A stretch of DNA of 64,000 nt from NCBI RefSeq assembly GCF_947503375.1, contig NZ_CANNDQ010000005.1, forward strand, positions 186,001 to 250,000, written 5' to 3'. Shown here piece by piece: positions 41,823-52,022 of this stretch; the first letter of the stretch is position 1, and every line of letters begins with the position of its first letter. Both the position numbers and the translations under genes were made by a program. Under the pieces are notes generated by a model that saw only the letters and a program-made list of their open reading frames with translations, searched no databases and had not been told where the DNA came from. This DNA is from an uncultured Psychroserpens sp. GTDB lineage: Bacteria; Bacteroidota; Bacteroidia; Flavobacteriales; Flavobacteriaceae.

Positions 41823-42701
41823 ATGAAAACTGTAAAACAAATTTTTAAGATAAAACGACTAGCATTCTTAATGTTAATCTTAGTTTCCGTAGCTTCAATT
41901 TCATGTGAGGATGAAGATAAAAATCCACTTAACGATATATTAGCCGACTCAGGTGGTTTTGTTAGGTTTGCTACACCATTTCCAACTGTAGTAAATGTAA
42001 GTGATTTATCTGAAGTTCCAGGAGTTGTTATAAATAATGTGTTGGAAGCTCCAGATGGTAATGTTGTTAGCTACAGAATGGAAGCTTCGGCTATGGTTGC
42101 AGGAACTACATATGGACCATTACCATATGGAGAAGAAATTACGTCATTTCCAACTCCTATTACTATCACAATAGTAGATTTAGCTGACTTTTTCGGGTTT
42201 GACGTAAATACTATTGGGTTTGGAGATACCTTCAGTTTTACTGGAACTGCTGTTAACGATAGAGGCATAGTGTATACCTCTGAAGATTTAGATTTTGATG
42301 ATGAAACGGGAACGCGTAGCGGTGGAAACAATACAGATGATCTAATTGATGAGATTGGTTATAGAGATGCCTTTGAATTTGGTTTTGCTATACCTTGTCC
42401 GCCACTTGATAACCCAACAGTTGGAGATTGGACTATAGATATGACAGATCTTTACGGAGATGGTTGGGATGGTGCTTTTGTTACAGTTAGTATTGATGGT
42501 ACAGAAACTGATTATGAAATTGTTGATGGAGATTCTGCAATTCATGTATTCAACGTGCCGAGTGGTACAAGTGTGTTAAGAATATCCTACACTAGCGGAA
42601 GTTGGGAAGAAGAACATATTTATTCCATTATAAATCCAGATGGTGTAGTATTTGGACCTTTTGGCCCAGAACCTGGCATGTGTCCAGAAATAGGTATATA
42701 G
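41823..42701 (+). CDS. Lipoprotein, third gene of the SusCD operon, with DLYGDGWDGAFV motif
   Basis: Type II signal (SISCEDEDKN); C-terminal WTIDMTDLYGDGWDGAFVTVSIDG; 12 nt after susD. Confidence 0.8.
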   Translation: MKTVKQIFKIKRLAFLMLILVSVASISCEDEDKNPLNDILADSGGFVRFATPFPTVVNVSDLSEVPGVVINNVLEAPDGNVVSYRMEASAMVAGTTYGPLPYGEEITSFPTPITITIVDLADFFGFDVNTIGFGDTFSFTGTAVNDRGIVYTSEDLDFDDETGTRSGGNNTDDLIDEIGYRDAFEFGFAIPCPPLDNPTVGDWTIDMTDLYGDGWDGAFVTVSIDGTETDYEIVDGDSAIHVFNVPSGTSVLRISYTSGSWEEEHIYSIINPDGVVFGPFGPEPGMCPEIGI

Positions 42702-42733
42702 TTAATTGATTGATTAATTTTTTACTTTGAGTG

Positions 42734-42765
42734 AGACGTCTTCTAAAAGAAGACGTCTTTTTTTA
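42734..42765 (+). terminator. Intrinsic terminator of the susCD operon
   Basis: AGACGTCTTCT-AAA-AGAAGACGTCTTTTTTT. Confidence 0.92.
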
Positions 42766-42787
42766 TAAGGAATGTTATCAATTTAAT

Positions 42788-43672
42788 TTAAAAAAATAGA
42801 TGGCTTGTGTTGCTTTTTAAATCAAGTTTATAAATATTAAGTTGATTACTCTTGTTTGTAACTAAGAATAACTCTCTTTTATTACCCTTTTCATAATTTT
42901 CGATACTGAAGACCCTTTCTTCAAATTTTTTGTGAATTTTATAGTCTAATCCATCTAATTGTATCGAACATATAAGTGAATGCGTGTCTTCTTTTGATAA
43001 AAAATATATTCTAGACTCATTTTTATTTGTAATTGGATGTGAGCTATAGCTTTTATTTTTTGTTAATTGTTTTTGATTTCTACCATCAATATCCATAATA
43101 AAAATCTCATGAAATCCATTTCTGTTAGATGAGAATATTACTCGATTTGATTGCTTTAAATATGTTGGAGAGATATCGTCTCCCTTAGTGTTAGTGATGT
43201 TCTTTTCAATATTGGTTGTAAGATCCAGTTTGACAATTTCTCGATCTCCATTTTTTAGAGTCGAATACATAATATCATTGTTAGATAGCCATTCAGCAGC
43301 TACAGGTACTGGTGTATGTGTTTTTATAATAGGTTTTGATGTGTTATTCTTTAAATCATAAATGGTGATTGTCCAATTGAAATCCAATAACTCACAGAAT
43401 ATAATTTTGGAACCATCAGGAGACCAATTAGGAAAATGTTTTGCAGAATTTGACTTTGTTAATTGCTTAGGATTCGAATACGTTTCGTTATATATAAATA
43501 GTTGAGACCAATTATTTACTTGAGATACAAATACCATATTTTCATGTTTTGCATCCCATGATGGTCCTACGGTAATTACTTTTGGAAGTGATAAACGATT
43601 GTATAATACAATAATGATTGTAAGTAAAATAACAGCTATGGTTGAGAAAATAAAAAGCTTTTTATTGCGCAT
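42788..43672 (-). CDS. TolB-like PD40 beta-propeller protein
   Basis: N-terminal TM; repeats such as AKHFPNWSPDGSKIIF, DISPTYLKQSNRVIFSSNRNGFHEIFIMDIDG. Confidence 0.85.
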   Translation of the reverse strand: MRNKKLFIFSTIAVILLTIIIVLYNRLSLPKVITVGPSWDAKHENMVFVSQVNNWSQLFIYNETYSNPKQLTKSNSAKHFPNWSPDGSKIIFCELLDFNWTITIYDLKNNTSKPIIKTHTPVPVAAEWLSNNDIMYSTLKNGDREIVKLDLTTNIEKNITNTKGDDISPTYLKQSNRVIFSSNRNGFHEIFIMDIDGRNQKQLTKNKSYSSHPITNKNESRIYFLSKEDTHSLICSIQLDGLDYKIHKKFEERVFSIENYEKGNKRELFLVTNKSNQLNIYKLDLKSNTSHLFF

Positions 43673-43691
43673 AATTTAATAGGCTAATTTA

Positions 43692-43729
43692 AAACCATTT
43701 GACTCTCAACAAGGAGAGCCAAATGGTTT
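43692..43729 (-). terminator. Putative terminator hairpin after the DinB gene
   Basis: ACCATTTGACTCTC-AACAAG-GAGAGCCAAATGGT, one mismatch, short U-tract on the minus strand. Confidence 0.55.
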
Positions 43730-43758
43730 ACAGAAACTACATCTTTTAATGAAAAAAA

Positions 43759-44349
43759 CTACAACTCTTTTATCTCACTGATGAGTTCTTTGATTTGCAT
43801 TAAGTGTCTATATGAATGTGCACCTACAACTAAAAAATGCTGTGTTACATCTGCTTCTCCATATAAATAAGGTGCAAATAAATGTCTAAGGTTAGATTCA
43901 GACTCCGTTAAGATCTTTACCATCTTTGCTCTAGTTGCTTTGATTTCAGATAAGAAATCCTCTTTTGTCTTTTTTGCATTTTCTTCTTTAGGATGAAAGG
44001 GTTTAGGTGTGTTTACAGCATTGGTTCTATCGGTTACTTTTGCAATGATAATGGCATCTTCAGAACTCAAATCTTTTTTTAGATCAAGTTCATTACCATC
44101 AATTGTTTTTTGAATTTTCATTAATAATGCAGGTTCTACCGATGATAAATGCTCTAAACAGTTTAACACGGTCCATCCTCCATCTTTAGGTTTGTAGTTC
44201 AATTCTACTTCAGTTAAAGAATTAACGGTTAGTTCGATCTCTTCTAAAGATCTATTCAATAGGTCTAAAGCTAATTTTCTTTCATTATCGATTTGTGAAA
44301 AACCTATGGAAGAACTTAATGTCATAAATAATAAAATAATTGCTTTCAT
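43759..44349 (-). CDS. DinB-like superfamily protein, secreted
   Basis: Signal peptide; KPKDGGWTVLNCLEHLSSVEPALLMKI and VGAHSYRHLMQIKEL His motifs of DinB_2. Confidence 0.82.
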   Translation of the reverse strand: MKAIILLFMTLSSSIGFSQIDNERKLALDLLNRSLEEIELTVNSLTEVELNYKPKDGGWTVLNCLEHLSSVEPALLMKIQKTIDGNELDLKKDLSSEDAIIIAKVTDRTNAVNTPKPFHPKEENAKKTKEDFLSEIKATRAKMVKILTESESNLRHLFAPYLYGEADVTQHFLVVGAHSYRHLMQIKELISEIKEL

Positions 44350-44353
44350 GTTT

Positions 44354-44698
44354 TTATTCGTTTGGTATTACTGTTATTTTTGATATTTGGTTATAGAGGT
44401 CAAATTCAATAATATCTATAGCTTGCACTGCAGTATTATTTTTGTCCTTTGAATTAGCGTAAGTAAAATCTATCAATACCTTATTGCTTTTAGGAGAAGT
44501 ATAAATGCCATTTGTTGTGAATTCAAGTGACTTGATCATTTCAAGCGATTGAAGAAAGAATGGTTTTGCTTCAGCAGGTTCATTTGTTCCATATTGAACT
44601 GTACAGTTTGCTGATAAACAAGAAAAAACTACATCTAGTTCTCCTTTATGAAAGGCGTCGAAATATTTTTTAGCAATATCTTTTTTGGTTTCAGTCAT
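44354..44698 (-). CDS. SnoaL-like / NTF2-fold protein
   Basis: ETKKDIAKKYFDAFHKGELDVVFSCLSANCTVQYG. Confidence 0.75.
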   Translation of the reverse strand: MTETKKDIAKKYFDAFHKGELDVVFSCLSANCTVQYGTNEPAEAKPFFLQSLEMIKSLEFTTNGIYTSPKSNKVLIDFTYANSKDKNNTAVQAIDIIEFDLYNQISKITVIPNE

Positions 44699-44728
44699 GT
44701 CGTTTTTTATAAATACTATTGTTTTTTA

Positions 44729-45919
44729 CTATCTAACTGCACCAGGTATTCCAAGCTCTAGTTTCATGAGGCTTGGTTGAAAATTTTCAGTAAAAAATGG
44801 AAAAGCAGCATTAGTAATGTATAGATTGTATCTGTCTAATCCTCTTGTACCAAATATTGCTGCTGTAGGACCGTCAAGACCATCTTCTTCAGATAATAAT
44901 ATGGTTTTAGTACCATCAGGATAGATTTTTTCAACAGTATTGAAAGGGTCTGTAGTACCAATAATATTACCCAGAGCATCAATTGCAAAATCATCAAAAA
45001 AAGTATTGTCTGAAACAATTCTTAAAGCTCCAGAGTTGCTATTATTATCGAGTGTTATTGCAAGCAATAAGCCCTGATTTGGGTTTGAAACATAAAACTC
45101 ACCATTATAATATTGTATACCATTAGGTCCAGGAGCCATAACGCCAGGGTTTATTAATTTCAACAATGGATCATCGGCCCATATCTCTGGAGTGCCGCCA
45201 TCTTTTGAAACACGCCATATTTTCCCGTCAAAGCCAGAATCTGCTATGTAAAGCATGTTGTCTTTTAATGAAATGCCATTTGGAACAGCATTAAGCGGAA
45301 GTAAACCAATTAGTGTAGCAACTCCTGTTGGGCTTACTTTCCATACACCTCTATTTGATGGCTCTGAAGCATTCACATTAACATAAATATTATCATCATT
45401 GTCAACAGCAATAGCACCTAGTAAGCCTGTAAAAGCACCAGGTATGAAATCTCCAATAGGTAGTAATGTTATTAACGTTCGGTTTCCAGCTGGATCAATT
45501 TTTATAAGCTCGCCAGAAAGGGCCATACTAATTATGAAATTACCTTGACTATCAATAGCTACACTTTCAGGGTTATCAGGAGTTTGCGGATTAAAATTGT
45601 ATAATATTTCTGGTGTGCCTACATAGTCTTGTAAGCAATTGATAACGTTTGTAGGAAACCCATAAAAACAGCTTAAAAAACCAGGTACTCTAAAACGGTT
45701 AGCATTTGTGTTTATAGTAGTTTTGCTACTTTTTTTTATGTCATTTTCAGTAAAATGAAAATTTCCTTTCTTGTCATCAAGCGTGTTAATTTCTATTCGG
45801 TTTTCGTATACAGAAATGTTGTAGCTATTATTTTCTGTATTACTATCTTCTATTTGATTTTTTTCACAAGATTGGAGAGTAATTGTAATTAATAGTAATG
45901 GGAGAATAATTTTTTTCAT
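44729..45919 (-). CDS. NHL/SMP-30-like beta-propeller lipoprotein
   Basis: Lipobox (TLQSCEKN), repeated blades (NPESVAIDSQGNFIISMALSGELIKIDPAGN); start moved to MKKIILPLL at 45919. Confidence 0.8.
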   Translation of the reverse strand: MKKIILPLLLITITLQSCEKNQIEDSNTENNSYNISVYENRIEINTLDDKKGNFHFTENDIKKSSKTTINTNANRFRVPGFLSCFYGFPTNVINCLQDYVGTPEILYNFNPQTPDNPESVAIDSQGNFIISMALSGELIKIDPAGNRTLITLLPIGDFIPGAFTGLLGAIAVDNDDNIYVNVNASEPSNRGVWKVSPTGVATLIGLLPLNAVPNGISLKDNMLYIADSGFDGKIWRVSKDGGTPEIWADDPLLKLINPGVMAPGPNGIQYYNGEFYVSNPNQGLLLAITLDNNSNSGALRIVSDNTFFDDFAIDALGNIIGTTDPFNTVEKIYPDGTKTILLSEEDGLDGPTAAIFGTRGLDRYNLYITNAAFPFFTENFQPSLMKLELGIPGAVR

Positions 45920-46027
45920 TTTTAAAATAGTTTGGTTGTATTTTAAAAACAATCAGTAGTTCTCTCTGGGGACAATTTTTTATATAATTTTTTACAGTTG
46001 TGATATTTTTATATAATAGTGTCGTTC

Positions 46028-46465
46028 CTATTCGTTTGTATACATTGGTCGAATTGATATTGGTAATTCTTCGCTCAATGGGCATTGCTTCGCTAAAAAT
46101 GTTGCTTCTTCAATATCTTTGGCCCGAATAAGGATGTAGCCACCAACAATTTCTTTAGATTCTAAATAGGGACCATCGGTTAATACGGTCTCTCTATTCA
46201 ATAAAACATTGCCTGAATTAGCTAATCGCTGACCTTTTATGTATTGATTAGATTTTAATAGCGTATCTACCCAGTTTTCATATTTTTTTAGATGTTCTTT
46301 TAAAGCTGATGGAGACTCATCTTTATAGCCTTTTCCGTGAATTAATAATAAAAATTCTTGCATTTTATAGTGTATAGGTTGATACTCAAAAATAGCCATT
46401 GAAACCCACATTATATATGCTTTTAACAAGTCTTTAAGAGTAAAGGAGTACACTTTCATTTTCAA
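46028..46465 (-). CDS. YCII-related (DGPF) domain protein
   Basis: EFLLLIHGKG...TVLTDGPYLESKEIVGGYILIRAKDIEEATFLAKQCP; true start probably internal (MQEFLLLIHG). Confidence 0.85.
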   Translation of the reverse strand: MKMKVYSFTLKDLLKAYIMWVSMAIFEYQPIHYKMQEFLLLIHGKGYKDESPSALKEHLKKYENWVDTLLKSNQYIKGQRLANSGNVLLNRETVLTDGPYLESKEIVGGYILIRAKDIEEATFLAKQCPLSEELPISIRPMYTNE

Positions 46466-46541
46466 CTAATCGGCAGGTGCTTTGTAACCTTTTTTTGAGC
46501 TATGTCGTCAAAAAAGGAAATCAATTAAAAAACGGTTAGAA

Positions 46542-48398
46542 ATGAAATTAATCAAAACTTGCATGATCATATTATGTGTTTTAATAGTTGCAAATATTAC
46601 AGCACAAGAAACTAATAAAACATACGAATTAACGTCAGAATTTAAAACAATCACTTCTGAAAAAGGAGAAGCTATTACGCTAGAATCTGGGATGCTCAGC
46701 GTACCTGAAGCTAGAAACAGTGATGAAAATAGAACTATTTCTATAGCCTATTATAGGTTAACATCACAATCAAAAACAAAAAGAGCGCCTATTTTTATTT
46801 TAGCGGGAGGGCCTGGAAGTTCGTATCTAAACTCTATACACAAGGAAAATTTTTTCAATGAAGTAACATTCTATAGTAATTTTACTGATGTGATCTTATT
46901 TGATCAAAGAGGAGTAGGTAATTCTGTACCTAATTTAATGTGTGATGAAAAAAAAAGGATTCCATTACAAGATGAGTTAACAATTAATAACTTAAAAGAA
47001 GTACTAAGTAAATTTGCTGCTGAATGTCAAGATTACTGGGTTAACCAAGGCGTAAACCTGTCGGCTTATAATACCGATGAAAGTGCTTCAGATATTAACG
47101 ACTTGAGAAAAGCCTTGGGCTATGAAAAGATCATGCTTGTTGGTGGGAGTTATGGGTCTCATTTAGGGCTACATACCATTAGAAAATTTCCAAAAACTAT
47201 TGAAAAAGCTATGTTTCATGGTATTGAAGGGCCAGATCACACTTGGGATATCCCATCGCAAACATTAAATACATTAAAACGTATTGCTGAAACTATTGAA
47301 GCTTCATCTTACTATGAAGGTAAAATACCTGAAGGTGGACTCATTAATGCATTACAATCAGTTATTAAAAAAGTAGAAGAAAACCCACAATTGGTGACAC
47401 TAAGTAAAGGAGATCAAACACTAGATGTTATCGTTAATGAAATGATTGTTAAAAGAGTAGCTACATACAAAGCAGGTAGGCGAGGTGATCCCTTGCTATG
47501 GCCAGATTTAATTTTAGATATGTACAATGGAGATTTTACATTTCCAGCGAAGGCAGCCGTAGGTATGCATAGAATATCAGGACTTAACGCTATGAAGTTT
47601 GCAATGGATTTTTCATCGGGAATTAGTGATAAAAGAAAACTCAAAATAAAAAATGACAATGCTACCAAAGTTTTAGGAAATATCAATTCTGATTATACCA
47701 TGCAAGAAGAAACTTGGAAAGTAAGCGATCTAGGTAAATCATTTAGAACAAATATAAAAACAGATATACCAATTTTGATTATTCATGGTAATTGGGATAC
47801 TTCAACACCAATTGAAAACGCTTATGATATTATGCCTACTTTAACCAATGGACGTTTAATTGAAGTTGAAACAGGAACACATAACGTACTTTATGAATGC
47901 TATAGGTTAGTGCCCGATTTTTCTAAAATGATTGCTAATTACATAACTGGTAATCAGGTAAATTTTCCTAAGACTATCAAATTACCAAAAATCCAATTTC
48001 CTCAGGTGGTATCTCAAGCCCAAGAAAGTCTTTGGGATGCCTGTAAATCTGGTGATGTTGAAAAAGTGAAGTTAGCAATATCTGAAGGCGCCAATGTAAA
48101 TGCTTTAGATACGAGAGCTAGCAGGTCTGGTAGAAATCCACTCAATTGGGCAGCTTATTATGGCCATGCAGCTATTGTAGAGTTATTAATTGCCAATAAA
48201 GCAGATGTCAATGGACAAAATTTAACAGGTTTCACAGCACTGCATCATGCTGTTGAAAATAATAAGTTAGAAATGGTGCAGTTACTTTTAAGTTTAGGTG
48301 CAGAAATTAATAAAGAAAATAAGAGAGGAAAGAAACCAATAGATATTGCTATTCATAATAACAATAATACCATAATAAAGGTTTTAAAAGACCATTAA
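46542..48398 (+). CDS. Peptidase S33-like alpha/beta hydrolase fused to C-terminal ankyrin repeats
   Basis: GGPGSSYLNSIH oxyanion region, GGSYGSHLG nucleophile elbow, then LWDACKSGDVEKVKLAISEGANVNALD...GRNPLNWAAYYGHAAIVELLIANKADVNGQN ankyrins. Confidence 0.9.
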   Translation: MKLIKTCMIILCVLIVANITAQETNKTYELTSEFKTITSEKGEAITLESGMLSVPEARNSDENRTISIAYYRLTSQSKTKRAPIFILAGGPGSSYLNSIHKENFFNEVTFYSNFTDVILFDQRGVGNSVPNLMCDEKKRIPLQDELTINNLKEVLSKFAAECQDYWVNQGVNLSAYNTDESASDINDLRKALGYEKIMLVGGSYGSHLGLHTIRKFPKTIEKAMFHGIEGPDHTWDIPSQTLNTLKRIAETIEASSYYEGKIPEGGLINALQSVIKKVEENPQLVTLSKGDQTLDVIVNEMIVKRVATYKAGRRGDPLLWPDLILDMYNGDFTFPAKAAVGMHRISGLNAMKFAMDFSSGISDKRKLKIKNDNATKVLGNINSDYTMQEETWKVSDLGKSFRTNIKTDIPILIIHGNWDTSTPIENAYDIMPTLTNGRLIEVETGTHNVLYECYRLVPDFSKMIANYITGNQVNFPKTIKLPKIQFPQVVSQAQESLWDACKSGDVEKVKLAISEGANVNALDTRASRSGRNPLNWAAYYGHAAIVELLIANKADVNGQNLTGFTALHHAVENNKLEMVQLLLSLGAEINKENKRGKKPIDIAIHNNNNTIIKVLKDH

Positions 48399-48448
48399 AA
48401 GAATACTAATATTTAAGCAAAAACTATAGAATACTTATTTTTGAAGTT

Positions 48449-48907
48449 ATGACAGATAATTTCAAGAACGAATTCTTTGGAATAGGTATTCAAAATGGAA
48501 AAACACCTGAAAATTTGGGTGTCCTCTGGCGTTCTGCGCAGAATATGGGCGCAAGTTTCATTTTCACAATAGGAAACCGTTATGCAAAGCAAGCATGTGA
48601 TACACATAATGCAGTGAAATCCATGCCTTATTTTCATTATGAAAACTTTGATGCATTTTTTGAGAATTTGCCCAAAGGCGCTCGACTAGTAGGTGTAGAA
48701 TTAACAAATACGGCTGAAGATTTAGAAACATTTCACCATCCCAGACGATGCGTATATCTATTAGGAGCTGAAGATCATGGCTTATCAAAACAAGCGATTG
48801 AAAAGAGTCACTTTTTAATAAAATTCAAATCTCAATTAAGCTTGAATGTTTCTGTTGCTGGAAGTATTGTGATGTATGATAGAGGAATAAACAAATCAAG
48901 GTCGTAA
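48449..48907 (+). CDS. SpoU/TrmH family RNA methyltransferase
   Basis: ENLGVLWRSAQNMGASFIFTIG; YLLGAEDHGLS; SLNVSVAGSIVMYDR SPOUT motifs. Confidence 0.9.
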   Translation: MTDNFKNEFFGIGIQNGKTPENLGVLWRSAQNMGASFIFTIGNRYAKQACDTHNAVKSMPYFHYENFDAFFENLPKGARLVGVELTNTAEDLETFHHPRRCVYLLGAEDHGLSKQAIEKSHFLIKFKSQLSLNVSVAGSIVMYDRGINKSRS

Positions 48908-48934
48908 CTTTGCCATCTACTTTAAAAGTATATT

Positions 48935-49819
48935 ATGAGTCATAAAGCAGGTTTTGTAAATATTATAGGCAATCCAAATGTTGGTAAATCAACACTTATG
49001 AATGCATTTATAGGTGAAAAATTATCAATAATAACATCTAAAGCTCAAACCACCAGACATCGTATCTTAGGTATCGTAAATGGTGATGATTTTCAAGTGA
49101 TTTTAAGTGATACACCTGGAATTATAAAGCCTGCTTATGAGTTGCAAGAGTCAATGATGGATTTTGTTAAATCTGCTTTTGAAGATGCAGATGTGCTTAT
49201 CTATATGGTAGAGATTGGCGAAAAAGAACTAAAAGACGAAGCTTTTTTTAATAAAATTAAAAATTCAAAGATTCCTGTGCTTTTATTACTGAATAAAATT
49301 GATAATTCAAATCAAGAACAACTTGAAGAGCAAGCGCAATTATGGCAAAGCAAAGTGCCCAATGCCGAGTTTTTTCCAATTTCTGCTCTAAAAGGATTTA
49401 ATATTCAGAATGTCTTTAATAGAATTATAGAATTACTACCAGAGTCGCCACCATTTTATCCAAAAGATCAGTTAACAGACAAACCTGAACGGTTCTTTGT
49501 AAATGAAGCTATTAGAGAAAAAATATTGTTGCATTATAAAAAAGAAATCCCTTATGCTGTTGAGGTAAACACCGAAGAGTTTTTTGAAGAAGAAAATATT
49601 ATTAGAATGCGATCAGTTATAATGGTAGAACGTGATACGCAAAAAGGAATAATAATAGGCCATAAAGGTTCTGCATTAAAGCGTGTTGGTGTTGAAGCGA
49701 GAAAAGATTTAGAAAAATTCTTTGGCAAGCAAGTACACCTGGAGTTGTATGTAAAAGTCAATAAGAATTGGAGAAATAATCAAAGACAGCTGAAACGCTT
49801 TGGTTACAATCAGAAGTAA
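48935..49819 (+). CDS. era: GTPase Era
   Basis: GNPNVGKST, DTPGI, NKID; C-terminal KH domain (IIIGHKGSALKRVGVEARKDLEKFFGKQVHLELYVKV). Confidence 0.98.
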   Translation: MSHKAGFVNIIGNPNVGKSTLMNAFIGEKLSIITSKAQTTRHRILGIVNGDDFQVILSDTPGIIKPAYELQESMMDFVKSAFEDADVLIYMVEIGEKELKDEAFFNKIKNSKIPVLLLLNKIDNSNQEQLEEQAQLWQSKVPNAEFFPISALKGFNIQNVFNRIIELLPESPPFYPKDQLTDKPERFFVNEAIREKILLHYKKEIPYAVEVNTEEFFEEENIIRMRSVIMVERDTQKGIIIGHKGSALKRVGVEARKDLEKFFGKQVHLELYVKVNKNWRNNQRQLKRFGYNQK

Positions 49820-49922
49820 TTAGTAATGTATAATTTTTTCTAATTAACCTTAAATTGAATTTGTATTTCAATGATACGGTTTAACCAATTAAACCGAACA
49901 AGTAGGTCATTTAAAAAAAACA

Positions 49923-50435
49923 TTATTTTATTTTTTCAGAGGCTTTTTTTAATACAGAATTCATAAAGTTATAAAGATGATGCATTTCATCTTTACTTGA
50001 GACACGACCTAAACGACCTGCAAAATACAAAGCAAACCATATTACGATCATTAAAAGCATTAATCCAATCTGTAACGCATAGGATGATTTTAAAGACCAA
50101 TTTGAATAGGCCCAAACTACACTAGCAATAAAAAATCCTGCAACAACAAAGTGTAAGAACATAAATAGAGTCCAAATGGTAGGATTTGGTCCAAACAAAC
50201 CGTATAATTTTGACGTATTTTTTTCGGTTGTATTAATTTCTAAATGCAACTGAGGAGACCAAAAATGTTGTTTGTGCTTAGGAAGTTTTATAAAAACATG
50301 ATCATCAATTCTTGTAATTACGTAGTCTTTTTGTTCATCTTTAGCTATTTCAAAAGCGGTTAATAGCATTTGGCTAGAGGTATTAAACTCCATTTGAAAT
50401 CGCGGGCGTAAAACAATATCGTTTGTTGTAGACAT
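49923..50435 (-). CDS. Hypothetical membrane protein
   Basis: Two TM segments (MFLHFVVAGFFIASVVWAY; LQIGLMLLMIVIWFALYFAG). Confidence 0.7.
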   Translation of the reverse strand: MSTTNDIVLRPRFQMEFNTSSQMLLTAFEIAKDEQKDYVITRIDDHVFIKLPKHKQHFWSPQLHLEINTTEKNTSKLYGLFGPNPTIWTLFMFLHFVVAGFFIASVVWAYSNWSLKSSYALQIGLMLLMIVIWFALYFAGRLGRVSSKDEMHHLYNFMNSVLKKASEKIK

Positions 50436-50531
50436 GATAATTTGATTGTAATTGAAAGTACTAAATTTTATTCATATAGCGAATACATTTAATCTTTGCC
50501 GTAAAATTGATCTTGCATCAGACATATTTCT

Positions 50532-50539
50532 TATTTTTG
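50532..50539 (+). promoter_or_regulatory. Putative -7 element for der
   Basis: TATTTTTG, matches TAnnTTTG, 30 nt upstream of the ATG. Confidence 0.4.
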
Positions 50540-50568
50540 CAGACTATTCCAAAGGAAATTAAATAATT

Positions 50569-51876
50569 ATGAGCAATATCGTCGCCATAGTAGGTCGCCC
50601 AAATGTAGGTAAATCTACTTTTTTTAATCGCTTGATTCAACGTAGAGAAGCTATTGTTGATGCGGTAAGTGGTGTCACAAGAGACAGGCACTACGGAAAA
50701 AGTGATTGGAATGGTAAAGAGTTTTCATTAATTGATACTGGAGGTTACGTCAAAGGAAGCGACGATATTTTTGAAGCTGAAATTGATAAACAAGTAGAAT
50801 TAGCCATAGAAGAAGCCGATGCAATCATCTTTATGGTTGATGTCGAAACGGGCGTAACAGGAATGGATGAAGATGTTGCACGACTTTTGCGTAAAGTTGA
50901 TAAACCTGTTTTTCTAGCGGTCAATAAAGTTGACAATAGTAAACGTGCTGAAGATGCAGTAGAATTCTATTCATTAGGTTTAGGTGAGTATTATACCATA
51001 GCCAGTATAAATGGAAGTGGAACAGGAGATCTTTTAGACGCTTTAGTTGCTGCACTACCTGAAAAAGAGGAGGTAGAAGAAAAAGAAGAATTGCCGCGTT
51101 TTGCTGTAGTTGGTCGTCCTAATGCAGGAAAATCATCATTCATTAATGCACTTATTGGTGAAGATCGTTATATCGTTACAGATATTGCAGGTACAACTAG
51201 AGATTCTATCGATACTAAATACAATCGCTTTGGTTTTGAATTTAACTTAGTCGATACAGCAGGAATACGACGTAAATCTAAAGTTAAAGAAGATCTTGAA
51301 TTCTATTCTGTGATGCGTAGTGTAAGAGCCATAGAACATTGTGACGTCTGTCTTTTAGTTTTGGATGCTACAAGAGGGTTCGACGGACAAGTCCAAAACA
51401 TCTTCTGGTTAGCAGAACGTAATCGTAAAGGTATTGTGATTCTAGTTAATAAATGGGATTTGGTTGAAAAAGATACTATGACCACTCGAGATTTCGAGAA
51501 AAAAATCAGAAAAGAAATAGAACCTTTTACAGATGTTCCAATTATTTTTATTTCTGTACTGAATAAGCAACGTATCTTCAAAGCTATTGAGACTGCAGTT
51601 GAAGTTTACGAGAATAGAACTAAAAAAATTAAAACGAGCAAACTCAACGAAGTCTTACTCCCTATTATTGAAAATTATCCACCTCCAGCTTATAAGGGCA
51701 AGTTCGTAAAGATCAAGTATATTATGCAACTACCAACGCCACAACCACAGTTTGCATTCTTCTGTAATTTACCGCAATATGTTAGAGAACCATATAAGCG
51801 TTATTTAGAAAATCAATTGAGAGACCACTTCAATTTTAACGGTGTACCAATAAGTGTATACATGCGTAAAAAATAA
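50569..51876 (+). CDS. der: GTPase Der (EngA)
   Basis: Two tandem GTPase domains ([18 protein letters not shown]) and C-terminal KH-like domain. Confidence 0.98.
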   Translation: MSNIVAIVGRPNVGKSTFFNRLIQRREAIVDAVSGVTRDRHYGKSDWNGKEFSLIDTGGYVKGSDDIFEAEIDKQVELAIEEADAIIFMVDVETGVTGMDEDVARLLRKVDKPVFLAVNKVDNSKRAEDAVEFYSLGLGEYYTIASINGSGTGDLLDALVAALPEKEEVEEKEELPRFAVVGRPNAGKSSFINALIGEDRYIVTDIAGTTRDSIDTKYNRFGFEFNLVDTAGIRRKSKVKEDLEFYSVMRSVRAIEHCDVCLLVLDATRGFDGQVQNIFWLAERNRKGIVILVNKWDLVEKDTMTTRDFEKKIRKEIEPFTDVPIIFISVLNKQRIFKAIETAVEVYENRTKKIKTSKLNEVLLPIIENYPPPAYKGKFVKIKYIMQLPTPQPQFAFFCNLPQYVREPYKRYLENQLRDHFNFNGVPISVYMRKK

Positions 51877-52022
51877 GTCCTATTTCAGATTCTGAAAACA
51901 AACGACACTTAAGAAAAATTTGTGTTAATTCTGCTTAGTAAAAGCTGATTGTCTTTCTTCAATATAATTACTTATTTACTTTATTTAAAATAGTAGAATA
52001 ACAAGTAATTAGTAAATTGTTT

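Noticed and set aside
36956-42701. Canonical polysaccharide utilisation locus
   Set aside because: SusC/SusD are present but no CAZyme, sulfatase or HTCS/ECF regulator is found in the window; substrate left open.
42788-46465. PD40, DinB, SnoaL, SMP-30 and YCII genes as a defence island
   Set aside because: These are generic small enzyme/propeller families with no nuclease, reverse transcriptase, TIR, helicase or other defence effector; divergent spacing argues against a single system.
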